Source: an uncultured Eisenbergiella sp.
GTDB taxonomy: Bacteria > Bacillota > Clostridia > Lachnospirales > Lachnospiraceae
DNA length: 64,000 bases
Assembly (NCBI GenBank): GCA_947630215.1
Contig: CANRGX010000002.1
Location: forward strand, 90,371 to 154,370
Direction of reading: 5' to 3'
This document shows positions 8,070 to 16,461 of the stretch, piece by piece. Within the stretch, counting starts at the first letter, position 1, and each line of letters opens with the position of its first letter. Below the pieces are notes generated by a model. It was not told where the DNA came from. It made no database searches and was given only the letters and a program-made list of their open reading frames with translations. Position numbers and translations under genes: made by a program.

Positions 8070-9335
8070 TTATCCGGGCTCCGAGATTCTGGTCACGGCC
8101 ACATAGACGCTGGAAATTTTATACCAGGTGGTATAATCCACAATGCCGGTTTCCGGCAGATTGAACACGTTCTGGAAGACGCGCACCGCTTCCGCCGTCT
8201 GCTCCCCGTAGACGCCGTCTGCTGTCACCCGCGGGATGGCAGGATAATTCTGGGCAATCCGGTTGAGCTGCTCCTGCATCTGCCGCACCTTTTCCCCGGT
8301 GGAGCCTACAGAAAGGTTGTAGCCGGGCCAGGAGGAGGGCACACCGCTGATGGCCGTGGCCGTATTGATGAACATATCGCTGCCGTAGTAGTAGCGGATA
8401 ATCTCGATAGCGGAATATCCCTGATCGCCCAGATATTTGGAGCCCCACTGGGAAAGCCCCTGGCAGGTCACGCGCTGTCCGTCGCAGTAGCTGGTAAAAA
8501 TGGGCTGGCGCACGCCGGGGCGGGAGAGATAATTGGCAAAGACCGTATCCACCAGCCGGTCGATGTTGCTGTAGGTGTTGCGCCCGTAAATAAATTTATG
8601 ATCGTAGGCGGTGGAGGAGGTGATTGTAAAGGGGTAGCCCCTGCTGGGGTACCATTCTGTGTAGACCCGGTTCAAGGTAAAGGACTGGATGGCCAGGATG
8701 TTGGCGTAAAGGGTGCTTTCTGGCCAGGTGGCATAGATCTCGGAGGAGGCCACGTTTTTGATGTAATCGCGGTACCGGATGTAGTAATTGGGCGCGGAGG
8801 CGTCGTTGGGCTCTCCGTCGTGCACGATAATGTATTCCGGAATGACCACGCGGCTCAATACGATTTCTCCGGTCTCCGGATCCGTCTTGAGTTCTTCCTC
8901 CGGGATTTTGGCAGGGTAGTCGCCAAAGAGCGTATGATCCGGAATGCGGATATCCTCCTGCGATTCGCCTTCCGCCACCTCCTCCGGGTTCATGGAGACG
9001 GACTGGATGCTTTCTTCATTGGGAAGGATTTCGGAGCCCGTAACGGACACGGTTTCGTAGCCGGGGGCCGTAATGCGGATGTTATAGTCCGTATAGGGGC
9101 GGGGCTGATCCGGCTCCTGGGAATAGGCGGGATTGGGGGCCGGCAGGGAAATGACGCCGGTCTGCCCGGATTCGTCGGTGACAAGCTGTTCGATCACCAG
9201 GTCCGGCGTATCGCTGTCGGAAATGGAAACGGAAGCGCCCGGTATGGGAAAAAACCCTACCGAGGAAGTGACATTGATCCGGAGGGTGCCCGAAAAGGGA
9301 TCGTCCGTCTGTGCAGCGCAGATGGGATTTGCCAT
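8070..9335 (-). CDS. SpoIID-like domain protein with C-terminal peptidoglycan-binding domain
   Basis: The 421-aa product has three parts. A beta-rich N-terminal region (about residues 10-125) holds two carboxypeptidase-regulatory-like repeats. A central SpoIID/LytB-type domain (about 190-330) contains YIRYRDYIKNVASSEIYATWP, CDGQRV and GLSQWGSKYLGDQGYSA. A C-terminal PG_binding_1 domain (about 345-415) contains GEKVRQMQEQLNRIA and DGVYGEQTAEAVRVFQ. SpoIID is a lytic transglycosylase for denuded peptidoglycan in engulfment, so a wall or spore role is likely. I chose the start at 9335 because GAGG sits just upstream. That form has no signal peptide. An upstream in-frame start would add a basic, hydrophobic stretch but reads through a hairpin. 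Confidence 0.82.
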   Translation of the reverse strand: MANPICAAQTDDPFSGTLRINVTSSVGFFPIPGASVSISDSDTPDLVIEQLVTDESGQTGVISLPAPNPAYSQEPDQPRPYTDYNIRITAPGYETVSVTGSEILPNEESIQSVSMNPEEVAEGESQEDIRIPDHTLFGDYPAKIPEEELKTDPETGEIVLSRVVIPEYIIVHDGEPNDASAPNYYIRYRDYIKNVASSEIYATWPESTLYANILAIQSFTLNRVYTEWYPSRGYPFTITSSTAYDHKFIYGRNTYSNIDRLVDTVFANYLSRPGVRQPIFTSYCDGQRVTCQGLSQWGSKYLGDQGYSAIEIIRYYYGSDMFINTATAISGVPSSWPGYNLSVGSTGEKVRQMQEQLNRIAQNYPAIPRVTADGVYGEQTAEAVRVFQNVFNLPETGIVDYTTWYKISSVYVAVTRISEPG

Positions 9336-9356
9336 AAAAAACCTCACGATAGCAAG

Positions 9357-9400
9357 AAGGCCGGGGAGAAAACGCCTCTTTTGCGCGCCCCGGCCTTTTT
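9357..9400. other. GC-rich stem-loop between two minus-strand genes
   Basis: Arms AAGGCCGGGG and CCCCGGCCTT form a perfect 10-bp stem with a 21-nt loop. The T-run follows on the plus strand, but both flanking genes are on the minus strand. It may end antisense transcription or shape the leader of the SpoIID-like gene. Confidence 0.6.
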
Positions 9401-9447
9401 TCCTTGCTAGGATCATATGTGGAGAAACCAAAAAGGTTCCTTTAGGC

Positions 9448-10272
9448 TCAGTCCAGATTGAGGTTTTTCTTCATGATGTAGTGACACAGGAAGAAGGCCG
9501 CGCCACTGAGCACAAGCTCTGCCAGAAACAGGGAGAGGTAGAGCTGATGAAACAGGGTAGACAAAGACTGGGTCAGACCGGACATCTCCAGATCCACGGA
9601 GCTTATGGCAAAGCCTGTCACCGGAGGCAGCAGAAAGACGGACGCCGCGGTCTGCGTCAGCGTGTACAGCCCCAGGTAACAGAGGATGGAGCCGATCAGC
9701 TTATGCCGCCCGAACAGCTGTCCTAAGCTGATGGCGGAAAAGAGCACAAGAACCGAGTACAGGCAGCCTGTCAGGGTGTAAGGCACAAAAAACAGCAGAA
9801 GCTCCAGGGGCCCGGAACCGACGATGATGTACAGCATTTCCCGCAGAGCGTCCACAGAGCCCTCCGGCATTGCCGCAAATTTCGGCACGGCAATGCACGT
9901 GATCGGCAGAATGATCAATTCTGCAAGGCTGGTCAGATAGTACCAGACAGCGGCGATGACGGCCTTGGACGCGATGAGCTTCCAGGCGGGCAGGGGCAGC
10001 GTGTGCATCAGATATCCTTCATCCGTATACAGATTCTTATAAAAGCGAATCCCGAAGTAAAGACCTGCCAACAGCGTGATGGCACCGATGCCGAAGCAGT
10101 AAAAGATGAATATCGACAGCTTTCCCGGATTGACTTCTACGTCGGCGGGCAGAGACGGCGTCAGGGAAAAATAAGCCGCAGCGGCCGCCGACAGGGCCAG
10201 CTGTGTCAGCAGGGCCAGAAACGGGATTTTCCAGGTTTCCTTTCCTTCATGGATAATCAGTTTTTTCAACAT
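9448..10272 (-). CDS. ABC transporter permease of a YtrA-controlled exporter
   Basis: This 274-aa integral membrane protein has about six predicted hydrophobic segments (for example around residues 17-37, 50-70, 105-130, 150-185, 195-220 and 240-262) and a Lys-rich C-terminal end. It shows no binding-protein signature. It overlaps the upstream ATPase gene by 7 bp and so belongs to a three-gene operon of regulator, ATPase and permease. Operons of this plan in Bacillus (ytr) and Clostridia respond to cell-wall-active antibiotics. The exported substrate cannot be named from sequence. Confidence 0.85.
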   Translation of the reverse strand: MLKKLIIHEGKETWKIPFLALLTQLALSAAAAAYFSLTPSLPADVEVNPGKLSIFIFYCFGIGAITLLAGLYFGIRFYKNLYTDEGYLMHTLPLPAWKLIASKAVIAAVWYYLTSLAELIILPITCIAVPKFAAMPEGSVDALREMLYIIVGSGPLELLLFFVPYTLTGCLYSVLVLFSAISLGQLFGRHKLIGSILCYLGLYTLTQTAASVFLLPPVTGFAISSVDLEMSGLTQSLSTLFHQLYLSLFLAELVLSGAAFFLCHYIMKKNLNLD

Positions 10273-10979
10273 GCGAACACCTCCCGGAAATATGCGTCTA
10301 CGGATTTTGCCTGTGCGCTGCGGAGATCCTCCACGCTGGAGGAGAGCAGGATTTTTCCATCCCGGAGGAAAATGACGTCGTCCAGAATTTTCTCGATATC
10401 CGCAATCAGGTGTGTGGAAAGCAGAATGGTTGCTTCCCCGTCAAAATCCTGGATAATGGTTTGCAGAATGTAGTCCCTGGCGGCGGGATCCACGCCGGCG
10501 ATGGGTTCGTCCAGGATATACAGCTTTGCCCGGCGGCTCATGACCATGGCAAGCTGCACCTTCTCCTTCGTTCCCTTGGACAGGGATTTCAGAGGACTGC
10601 GCAGCGCCACCTGCAGGGAGTCCAGCATGGACATCGCCTTTGGCCGGTCAAAATCCGCGTAAAAATCCGTAAAGTAGGAGAGCAGATCCTTCACCCGCAT
10701 GGCATCGGGCAGATAGGAGCGCTCCGGCAGGAAAGAGACACAGGCCTTGGTGGCCGTCCCGGGCTGCGCCCCGTCGATGAAAATGGTTCCTTTGTCCGGC
10801 ACCAGAAGGCCGTTCATCAGCTTGAGAAGGGTGGTTTTGCCGCTTCCGTTGGGCCCCAGCAGGCCGATGATGCGGCCGTGGGGAAGCTCCAGGCTGATAT
10901 GGTCCAGCGCAATCTTGCTGCCGTAGTGTTTGGTCAGGTCCGAAATGGAAACGAGACTGTCTGTCGGATGTTCACTCAT
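10266..10979 (-). CDS. ABC transporter ATP-binding protein, YtrB-like
   Basis: The 237-aa nucleotide-binding domain has Walker A GPNGSGKTTL near residue 41, signature LSKGTKEKVQLAM near 133, Walker B LYILDEPIAGVDP near 154 and switch His in STHLIAD near 188. The LSKG signature in place of LSGG is typical of the YtrB/EcsA-type exporters. It lies between and overlaps the GntR regulator (8 bp) and the permease (7 bp). It should energise the adjacent membrane protein as an exporter or antibiotic-sensing transporter. Confidence 0.93.
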   Translation of the reverse strand: MSEHPTDSLVSISDLTKHYGSKIALDHISLELPHGRIIGLLGPNGSGKTTLLKLMNGLLVPDKGTIFIDGAQPGTATKACVSFLPERSYLPDAMRVKDLLSYFTDFYADFDRPKAMSMLDSLQVALRSPLKSLSKGTKEKVQLAMVMSRRAKLYILDEPIAGVDPAARDYILQTIIQDFDGEATILLSTHLIADIEKILDDVIFLRDGKILLSSSVEDLRSAQAKSVDAYFREVFAC

Positions 10980-11355
10980 GTCCGTGTCCTCCTTCTTTTT
11001 CTTTCTTTTGGTTCAGCAGGGCCCAGATTTCTTCCTGCGAAAAGCCCAGCCGTCCCATCTGTTCCCAGAACTGTTCCAGCTGTTCTGACGCCAGCTCCGC
11101 CCGCGCCTGTAAAATGCGTCCGGTATCCTGGGTGACGATGCGCCCGGAGGTCCGCATGGTGACCACGAGTCCGGTTCGTTCCAGTTCCGTAAACGCTTTC
11201 TGCATGGTGTTGGGGTTCACGCTGGCCTGCGCCGCCAGATCCCGCACGGTGGGCAGCCGCGAACCGGGGGGATAATAACCGGATACGATCTGTGTTTTCA
11301 GCCGTTCCACAAGCTGTGCCCAGATGGGCCGATCAGAATCGAGTGTCCAAGGCAT
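10972..11355 (-). CDS. GntR family transcriptional regulator, YtrA subfamily
   Basis: This 127-aa repressor has a winged helix at about residues 8-75 (IWAQLVERLKTQIVSGYYPPG, then LPTVRDLAAQASVNPNTMQKAFTELE as the recognition helix region) and a short C-terminal helical tail of about 40 residues. The short effector/dimerisation part defines the YtrA subfamily. It is the first gene of the operon with the ATPase and permease. An imperfect palindrome just downstream of its -10 box is a likely autoregulatory operator. Confidence 0.93.
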   Translation of the reverse strand: MPWTLDSDRPIWAQLVERLKTQIVSGYYPPGSRLPTVRDLAAQASVNPNTMQKAFTELERTGLVVTMRTSGRIVTQDTGRILQARAELASEQLEQFWEQMGRLGFSQEEIWALLNQKKEKEGGHGHE

Positions 11356-11375
11356 TATCTTCTCCTTTCTTTTTG

Positions 11376-11397
11376 TTGTATTATTTGATTAGTACAA
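11376..11397 (-). promoter_or_regulatory. Probable YtrA-type operator
   Basis: Imperfect palindrome with half sites TTGTACTAA and TTATTACAA-like ends (7 of 9 positions symmetric). It abuts the -10 box of the regulator's own promoter. This position fits autorepression by the GntR protein. Confidence 0.65.
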
Positions 11398-11425
11398 TCA
11401 TATTACACGACAAGGGAATTGTCAA
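11397..11425 (-). promoter_or_regulatory. Promoter of the YtrA-type operon
   Basis: On the minus strand a consensus TTGACA is followed after 17 bp by TATGAT. Confidence 0.85.
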
Positions 11426-11472
11426 GTGTCTTTTTTTGTGGGAAAAATGGATGCCGGTCCGGCGAACAGAGG

Positions 11473-11501
11473 TTGCAACACCGGGCGAAATGGTTTACAA
11501 T
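11473..11501 (+). promoter_or_regulatory. Promoter of the DUF5717 operon
   Basis: TTGCAA and TACAAT are separated by 17 bp, about 60 bp before the start of the large gene. It faces away from the YtrA-type promoter. Confidence 0.75.
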
Positions 11502-11562
11502 AACAATAGATTGGGGCGTATGGCGTAAGCAGTATGGAAAAGGATTTTGGGAGGAACTGTCC

Positions 11563-14500
11563 ATGCGGGAAATGAGAGAGCGGATTTGCGCCGGGGACTT
11601 TTGTCCTGTGGAAGGGTCCTTGAACTTCGCGGTCAGACAGGTGGAGTTTCAGGTCCCGCCGGACGGGTATGCAGAGGGGTTTTTTGAGATAACCGGAAGC
11701 GGAAACGGTGTCCCGGAGGGGATTGTGCGCTGTGCAGACGAGCGGATGACCTGTCCGGCCCCCTGGTTTTGCGGGGAGACAGAACGCGTTGCCTATCGTT
11801 TTGACGCGGCGCAGATGCAGGACGGACAGACGAGGGAGGGCCGTTTTTTTATTGTATCCAATTATGGCGAATATGAACTGCCCTGGCGGGCGCAGATTCA
11901 GGAACAGCCTGCCGCCTCCTCTCTTGGCGAAATCGGTTCTTTATTGCAGTTTGTCAATCTGGCGCGGGCCAGATGGCAGGAGGCGGTGCGGTTCTTTTAT
12001 TCGCCCTGTTTTGAAAAGCTCTGTCGGGATCAGGAGGAGCTGACGCAGCTTTACAGAGGGCTGTCCGTCTGCCGCGGAAACGAGAACAACGTGGAAGAAT
12101 TTCTCGTGGCGTCCCACAGAAAACAGCCGCTTTCCTATACGGTAAACAAAAAGGAGATCTTTCTTACCGACGTCAGGGACAACATGAGCGAGGAACTGTC
12201 CGTTTCGCGGATCGGCTGGGGGCCGGTGGGACTTTGGGCGGAAACCAGGGGCGATTTTCTGTCCTTGGAGAAGCACCGTCTGACGGAGGACGATTTTGTG
12301 GGGAGCCAGTGCCGGCTGTCCCTGTTTTTTGACGAAGGAAAGATGCACGGCGGGAAAAACTTCGGAGAGGTGATTCTGACCTGGGGACGGGGCAGCCTGA
12401 CAGTTCCCGTCACAGCGCAGAAGCGGACGCGCCCTTCGACGGCGGCCAGACGGCACGAAAGGCAGCTGCGGGCCTGCACCTACGAGCTGGTGGACCTGTA
12501 CCAGAATTACCGGATGAAGAAGCTGGATGCCGCAGACTGGCGGGAAAAGGCGTATGCCTGCGTGCGCAAGATGTCGGATCTTTCTCCCGAAAAGAGCGTT
12601 GCGCCCAAGCTGTTTTACGCGCAGCTTCTGCTGACGGAGGGAAAGACCCAGGAGGCGGAGTGGGTGCTGCGCCGGGTACAGGACTGGCTGGACGACGCGC
12701 CGCCGGCGGTGTACTGCTATTATCTGTATCTGACCACGCTTTCGGATCGGGAAGAAGGGTATGTGCGCCGGACCACATTGGAAATCGAGGAAATCTTTTC
12801 CCAAAATCCGCAGGACTGGCGAATCGCGTGGCTGATCCTGTTCTTGTCCCGTCAGCTGGGACGCAGCGCAGCGCGCAAATGGAGTTTTCTGGAAGGACAG
12901 TTTGCGGCAGGATGTGCCAGCCCGGTGCTCTATCTGGAGGCGCTGGTGCTGCTCAACGCCACGCCCACCCTTCTGGAAAAGCTGGATTTGACGGCCCGCC
13001 GGATTCTGCTTTACGGCGCAAGGCACCAGATCCTGGGCAGGGATCTGATGATGCAGGTGCTCTCCCTGATCAACCGGGAAAAATATTTTGATCCTGTCCT
13101 GTACCGGATTCTGACGCTGTATTGGGAAAAAAGCAGGGACTCAGAGACGCTGCAGGCGGTGTGTACGATGCTGGTCAAGGGCGGAAAAACCGGGGCGCAG
13201 TACTATCCCTGGTATCTGCGGGGCGTGCAGGAAAAGTTCCGGATCACCAGGCTGTACGAGCACTATATGAGGAGCCTGGATCCGGAGGCAGAGACCGAGA
13301 TCCCCAAAAGCGTCCTGTTGTATTTCGCCTATCAGAGCAATCTGGATCCGGAGTACGCGGCCTGTCTGTACGCCTATGTGGAAAAGCACCGGCAGGAGGA
13401 TCCGGATCTGTACGCTGCATACCGGCCGCAGATGGAGCCGTTTGTGATCGAACAGCTGTATAAAGGCCGGATCAGCGGCCATCTGGCCTATCTGTACCGT
13501 TCCCTGCTGGGCGGCAGTCTTTTTACGCCGGACAACGCGCGGGCGCTGGCGCCGCTTTTGTGCACGGCAGAGGTGCAGACGTCGGAGACGGCCAAGCGGC
13601 TTGTGGCAGTGCCGCTGCTGCAGGAGGAAGAAAAGGTCTGTATACTGCGCCGCGGCAAAGGGTATGTGGCGCTTTGCAGCGCCGGGGATATGCTTTTTGT
13701 GGAGGACGAGAACAGGAACCGGATCTGTATCCGGGAGACGGCGGTTCGCAGGCCGCTGTTTGAAAAGGACAGCCTGTTTGAACGGACGGCGCCCTATGCC
13801 GCCAATGCGCTTTTGTTTCATCTCTGGGCCGTCTCGGAAGGAAACGCCCCCGTGGAGGACGCTGCGGCGGACAGCTACCGGTGCATCGCGCAGAGCGCAG
13901 GGGTGCGCAGGCCGTTCTTACAGAAGGTCAATGCCGGTCTGCTTTGTTACTATGGAAAACAGGAGCGGGAAACGGAAGAAAAAGGGCTCCTTTTGCGCCT
14001 GAATCCGGAGGACGTGTCCATGCAGGATCGGGCGGATACGGTGCTGCGTCTGGTGTCCGCAGGGTTCTATGAGAAGGCCTACCGCTGGATGTGGGGAATG
14101 GATGCGGCTGCGTTTGACGCGGGCGTTCTGATGCGGCTGTGCAGCCGGCTGCTGGAGGCGCAGCTGTTTTTGGGGGAGGAACGGCTGACCCAGCTGTGTT
14201 TTCAGACGGCGGCCCGGGGCAAGTACGATGCGCGCATGCTCCGGCACCTGGCGGACAATTACTGGGGGAGCGCCGCCCAGATGGAGGCCGTCAAGGTCAC
14301 GGCGGAGGGCTTTGAACTGGATACCTTTCCGCTCTGTGAGCGGATCATGGTGCAAATGCTCTACATCGGACGGGATGTGACCGAACGGATGGATTTGCTG
14401 AGACAGTATACGGCGGGGGGCGGCAGCAGCGAGATACAGCTGGCGTTTCTGCACCGCTGCGCCTACAGCTATGTGAAAAAGCAGCAGCCCATCCACGGCT

Positions 14501-15108
14501 ATATGGTGCACAGTATCCTCCGGCTGTACCGGCAGAAGGAGCCGGTGGGCGATCTGGAACGGCTGGCCTGTCTGCAGTATTCTGCCGGGAATCAGGCCCG
14601 GCTGTCCCGTGCGCAGGAAGAAGCCGTCGGAAAGATGGGGGAGGAACTGCTGAAGGCAAACAAGGCGGTGCCTGCGCTCCGGGAACTGGCAGGGCTGGTG
14701 CCGGGGGCCAGGCTGTGGCAGGACAGAACCTTTGTGGTATACCGCGGCAGCGCCGGGGCAGAGGTAGTGCTCAACTATCGGATCCTGCAGGAGGGCAGGG
14801 AACAGGATGCGTATCAGAGCCTGCCCATGCAGCACATCTGCGAGGGCTATTTCTGTACGCCGTTTTTGCTGTTCCCGGGGGAAAGCCTGCAGTACTATGT
14901 GACAGAGGCCCAGGATCCTTCGGCCATCATGGAAAGCGGTCTGCTAAAAGCACAGGAGCCAAAACGGGCAGGGAGTACCCGTTACGGACTGCTTTGCAGC
15001 GCCGCGGCCGCACAGCTGGAAGGCGGACAGCGGCAGGAAATGGAAACGCTGAAACAATATTTGTATACCGATTTTTGTGTGAACGGACTGTTCGGCATAC
15101 AGGAGTGA
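11563..15108 (+). CDS. DUF5717-like giant protein, beta domains plus helical repeats
   Basis: I recognise this 1181-aa protein as the Lachnospiraceae family annotated DUF5717; no function is known to me. An N-terminal beta-sandwich (about residues 15-115) ends in the strand FIVSNYGEYELPWRAQI. A helical segment and a second beta domain (about 185-295) follow. A long array of TPR/HAT-like helical pairs (about 300-1040) comes next, seen in segments such as KLFYAQLLLTEGKTQEAEWV. A C-terminal beta domain (about 1045-1130) contains LFPGESLQYYVTE. There is no signal peptide or membrane segment, so it is probably cytosolic. The start at 11563 follows GGGAGGA. The next gene begins 16 bp on, giving an operon. 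Confidence 0.75.
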   Translation: MREMRERICAGDFCPVEGSLNFAVRQVEFQVPPDGYAEGFFEITGSGNGVPEGIVRCADERMTCPAPWFCGETERVAYRFDAAQMQDGQTREGRFFIVSNYGEYELPWRAQIQEQPAASSLGEIGSLLQFVNLARARWQEAVRFFYSPCFEKLCRDQEELTQLYRGLSVCRGNENNVEEFLVASHRKQPLSYTVNKKEIFLTDVRDNMSEELSVSRIGWGPVGLWAETRGDFLSLEKHRLTEDDFVGSQCRLSLFFDEGKMHGGKNFGEVILTWGRGSLTVPVTAQKRTRPSTAARRHERQLRACTYELVDLYQNYRMKKLDAADWREKAYACVRKMSDLSPEKSVAPKLFYAQLLLTEGKTQEAEWVLRRVQDWLDDAPPAVYCYYLYLTTLSDREEGYVRRTTLEIEEIFSQNPQDWRIAWLILFLSRQLGRSAARKWSFLEGQFAAGCASPVLYLEALVLLNATPTLLEKLDLTARRILLYGARHQILGRDLMMQVLSLINREKYFDPVLYRILTLYWEKSRDSETLQAVCTMLVKGGKTGAQYYPWYLRGVQEKFRITRLYEHYMRSLDPEAETEIPKSVLLYFAYQSNLDPEYAACLYAYVEKHRQEDPDLYAAYRPQMEPFVIEQLYKGRISGHLAYLYRSLLGGSLFTPDNARALAPLLCTAEVQTSETAKRLVAVPLLQEEEKVCILRRGKGYVALCSAGDMLFVEDENRNRICIRETAVRRPLFEKDSLFERTAPYAANALLFHLWAVSEGNAPVEDAAADSYRCIAQSAGVRRPFLQKVNAGLLCYYGKQERETEEKGLLLRLNPEDVSMQDRADTVLRLVSAGFYEKAYRWMWGMDAAAFDAGVLMRLCSRLLEAQLFLGEERLTQLCFQTAARGKYDARMLRHLADNYWGSAAQMEAVKVTAEGFELDTFPLCERIMVQMLYIGRDVTERMDLLRQYTAGGGSSEIQLAFLHRCAYSYVKKQQPIHGYMVHSILRLYRQKEPVGDLERLACLQYSAGNQARLSRAQEEAVGKMGEELLKANKAVPALRELAGLVPGARLWQDRTFVVYRGSAGAEVVLNYRILQEGREQDAYQSLPMQHICEGYFCTPFLLFPGESLQYYVTEAQDPSAIMESGLLKAQEPKRAGSTRYGLLCSAAAAQLEGGQRQEMETLKQYLYTDFCVNGLFGIQE

Positions 15109-15124
15109 GAGAAGGAAAAGAAAA

Positions 15125-16435
15125 ATGTTTTCAGAGCGCAGACAGACGGCGGACAGGGAAAACCGGGAAGGCGCGGTAGCCGGGTATGATTTTGGGAGCC
15201 GGTACGTGCAGATCAGCTATTGCCTGCCAAACGGGAAGCAGCCGGAGACCGTCAGCCAGGTGGCAGGAGAGGAAGAATACATGATTCCGGCGCTTTTGGC
15301 CAAGCGGACGGATCGGGAGCTGTGGCTGTACGGCAGTCAGGCCCAGGAGGCGGTAGAGAAAGGCGAGGCGGACCCCGTCCGGGATCTGCTTGCCCTGGCG
15401 GCCCGTGCAAAACCGGTGGAGGTGGGAGGGCAGTCTTACGATCCGGTGGCGCTTTTGTCCCTGTTTCTCAAACGGACTTTGTCTCTGCTGACGCCCATCC
15501 TGGATCCGGATTGGATCCGGGCGTTCGTGTTTTCGGTGGAAGAAGTGACCCGGCCCGTCATCGAGGCGATCAACGCCGCCGCAGCCATGCTGGATTTCAA
15601 GACGGAGCGGGTGTACGTCATCGGAAGGGCGGAGAGCTTTTTTTACTATAACATCCATCAGCCGGAGGAACTCTGGACGAAGGATGTGCTGCTGTGCGAT
15701 CTGGCCGCGGACCCTCTCAAGACGCTGCTCTTTTCCGTCAACAGGAACACGACGCCGGTGGCTTCTTTTGTGGAGGAAGGGGAAAGGACGGATATCCGAC
15801 GGCCTGTCAAAACCGGCGATGAAATAGAAGATGAGCGCAGCGGGATGCGGCTGGATCAGGCCTTTTTGGGCGCGCTGACCGATCTGTTTTCCAAACGGCA
15901 GATTTCTACCGTCTATCTGATCGGAGAAGGGTTTGACGGCGAGTGGTACCGGGAGTCTTTGCCGGTGCTGTGCCGGGGACGGCGGGTGTTTCGGGGCAAC
16001 AATCTCTACAGCAAGGGCGCCTGTTATGCCGCCAGACAGCGGCTTTCTCCCCGGAGCGAAAAGGCCTATGCCTTTCTGGGCAGGGATATGCTGCGGGCCA
16101 ATCTGGGGATGTATGTGTCCCGCCGGGGAAAGGACGCATATCTGGCCCTGTTTGACGCAGGCGAAAACTGGTACGACGCCAAAAAGGAATGCGAGTTTCT
16201 ATTGGAAGAAAAGGACACCTTCACGCTGCGGATCACGCCCCTGGATGGGAAAGAGATCCGGGAGGTGCAGGTGACCTTAAACGGACTGCCAAAGCGGCCC
16301 TTCCGTGCGTCCCGGATCCGGCTGCGCGTGGAGATGGAGGACGTTTCGACGGTTCATGTCAGTATGGAGGATCTCGGATTCGGGGAGTTTTTCCCTGCCA
16401 CCCATAAGTTCTGGGAGGAGACGATCCGGCTGTAG
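15125..16435 (+). CDS. DUF5716-like protein with actin/Hsp70-type ATPase fold features
   Basis: The 436-aa product is annotated DUF5716 in related genomes as far as I recall. Several segments match the actin/Hsp70 superfamily layout: a first phosphate loop AGYDFGSRYVQISY (about 18-31), an IPALLAKR...YGSQAQEA pair (about 56-80), VFSVEEVTRPVIEAINAAAA (about 137-156), a second phosphate-like strand VLLCDLAADPLKTLLF (about 187-202), and an adenosine-like strand VYLIGEGFDGEWY (about 264-276) with later KGACYAA. The canonical GGG of the second loop is replaced by LAAD, so activity is uncertain. A C-terminal beta region of about 90 residues follows. It lies between a giant repeat protein and a TPR protein. 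Confidence 0.65.
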   Translation: MFSERRQTADRENREGAVAGYDFGSRYVQISYCLPNGKQPETVSQVAGEEEYMIPALLAKRTDRELWLYGSQAQEAVEKGEADPVRDLLALAARAKPVEVGGQSYDPVALLSLFLKRTLSLLTPILDPDWIRAFVFSVEEVTRPVIEAINAAAAMLDFKTERVYVIGRAESFFYYNIHQPEELWTKDVLLCDLAADPLKTLLFSVNRNTTPVASFVEEGERTDIRRPVKTGDEIEDERSGMRLDQAFLGALTDLFSKRQISTVYLIGEGFDGEWYRESLPVLCRGRRVFRGNNLYSKGACYAARQRLSPRSEKAYAFLGRDMLRANLGMYVSRRGKDAYLALFDAGENWYDAKKECEFLLEEKDTFTLRITPLDGKEIREVQVTLNGLPKRPFRASRIRLRVEMEDVSTVHVSMEDLGFGEFFPATHKFWEETIRL

Positions 16436-16461
16436 GGCGGCCAGAAACCGCGGAGGAAGAA

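Noticed and set aside
7983..9410. Plus-strand frame of about 475 codons
   Set aside because: It lies antisense to the SpoIID-like gene, has no family resemblance and arises from the G/C-rich third positions of the real gene.
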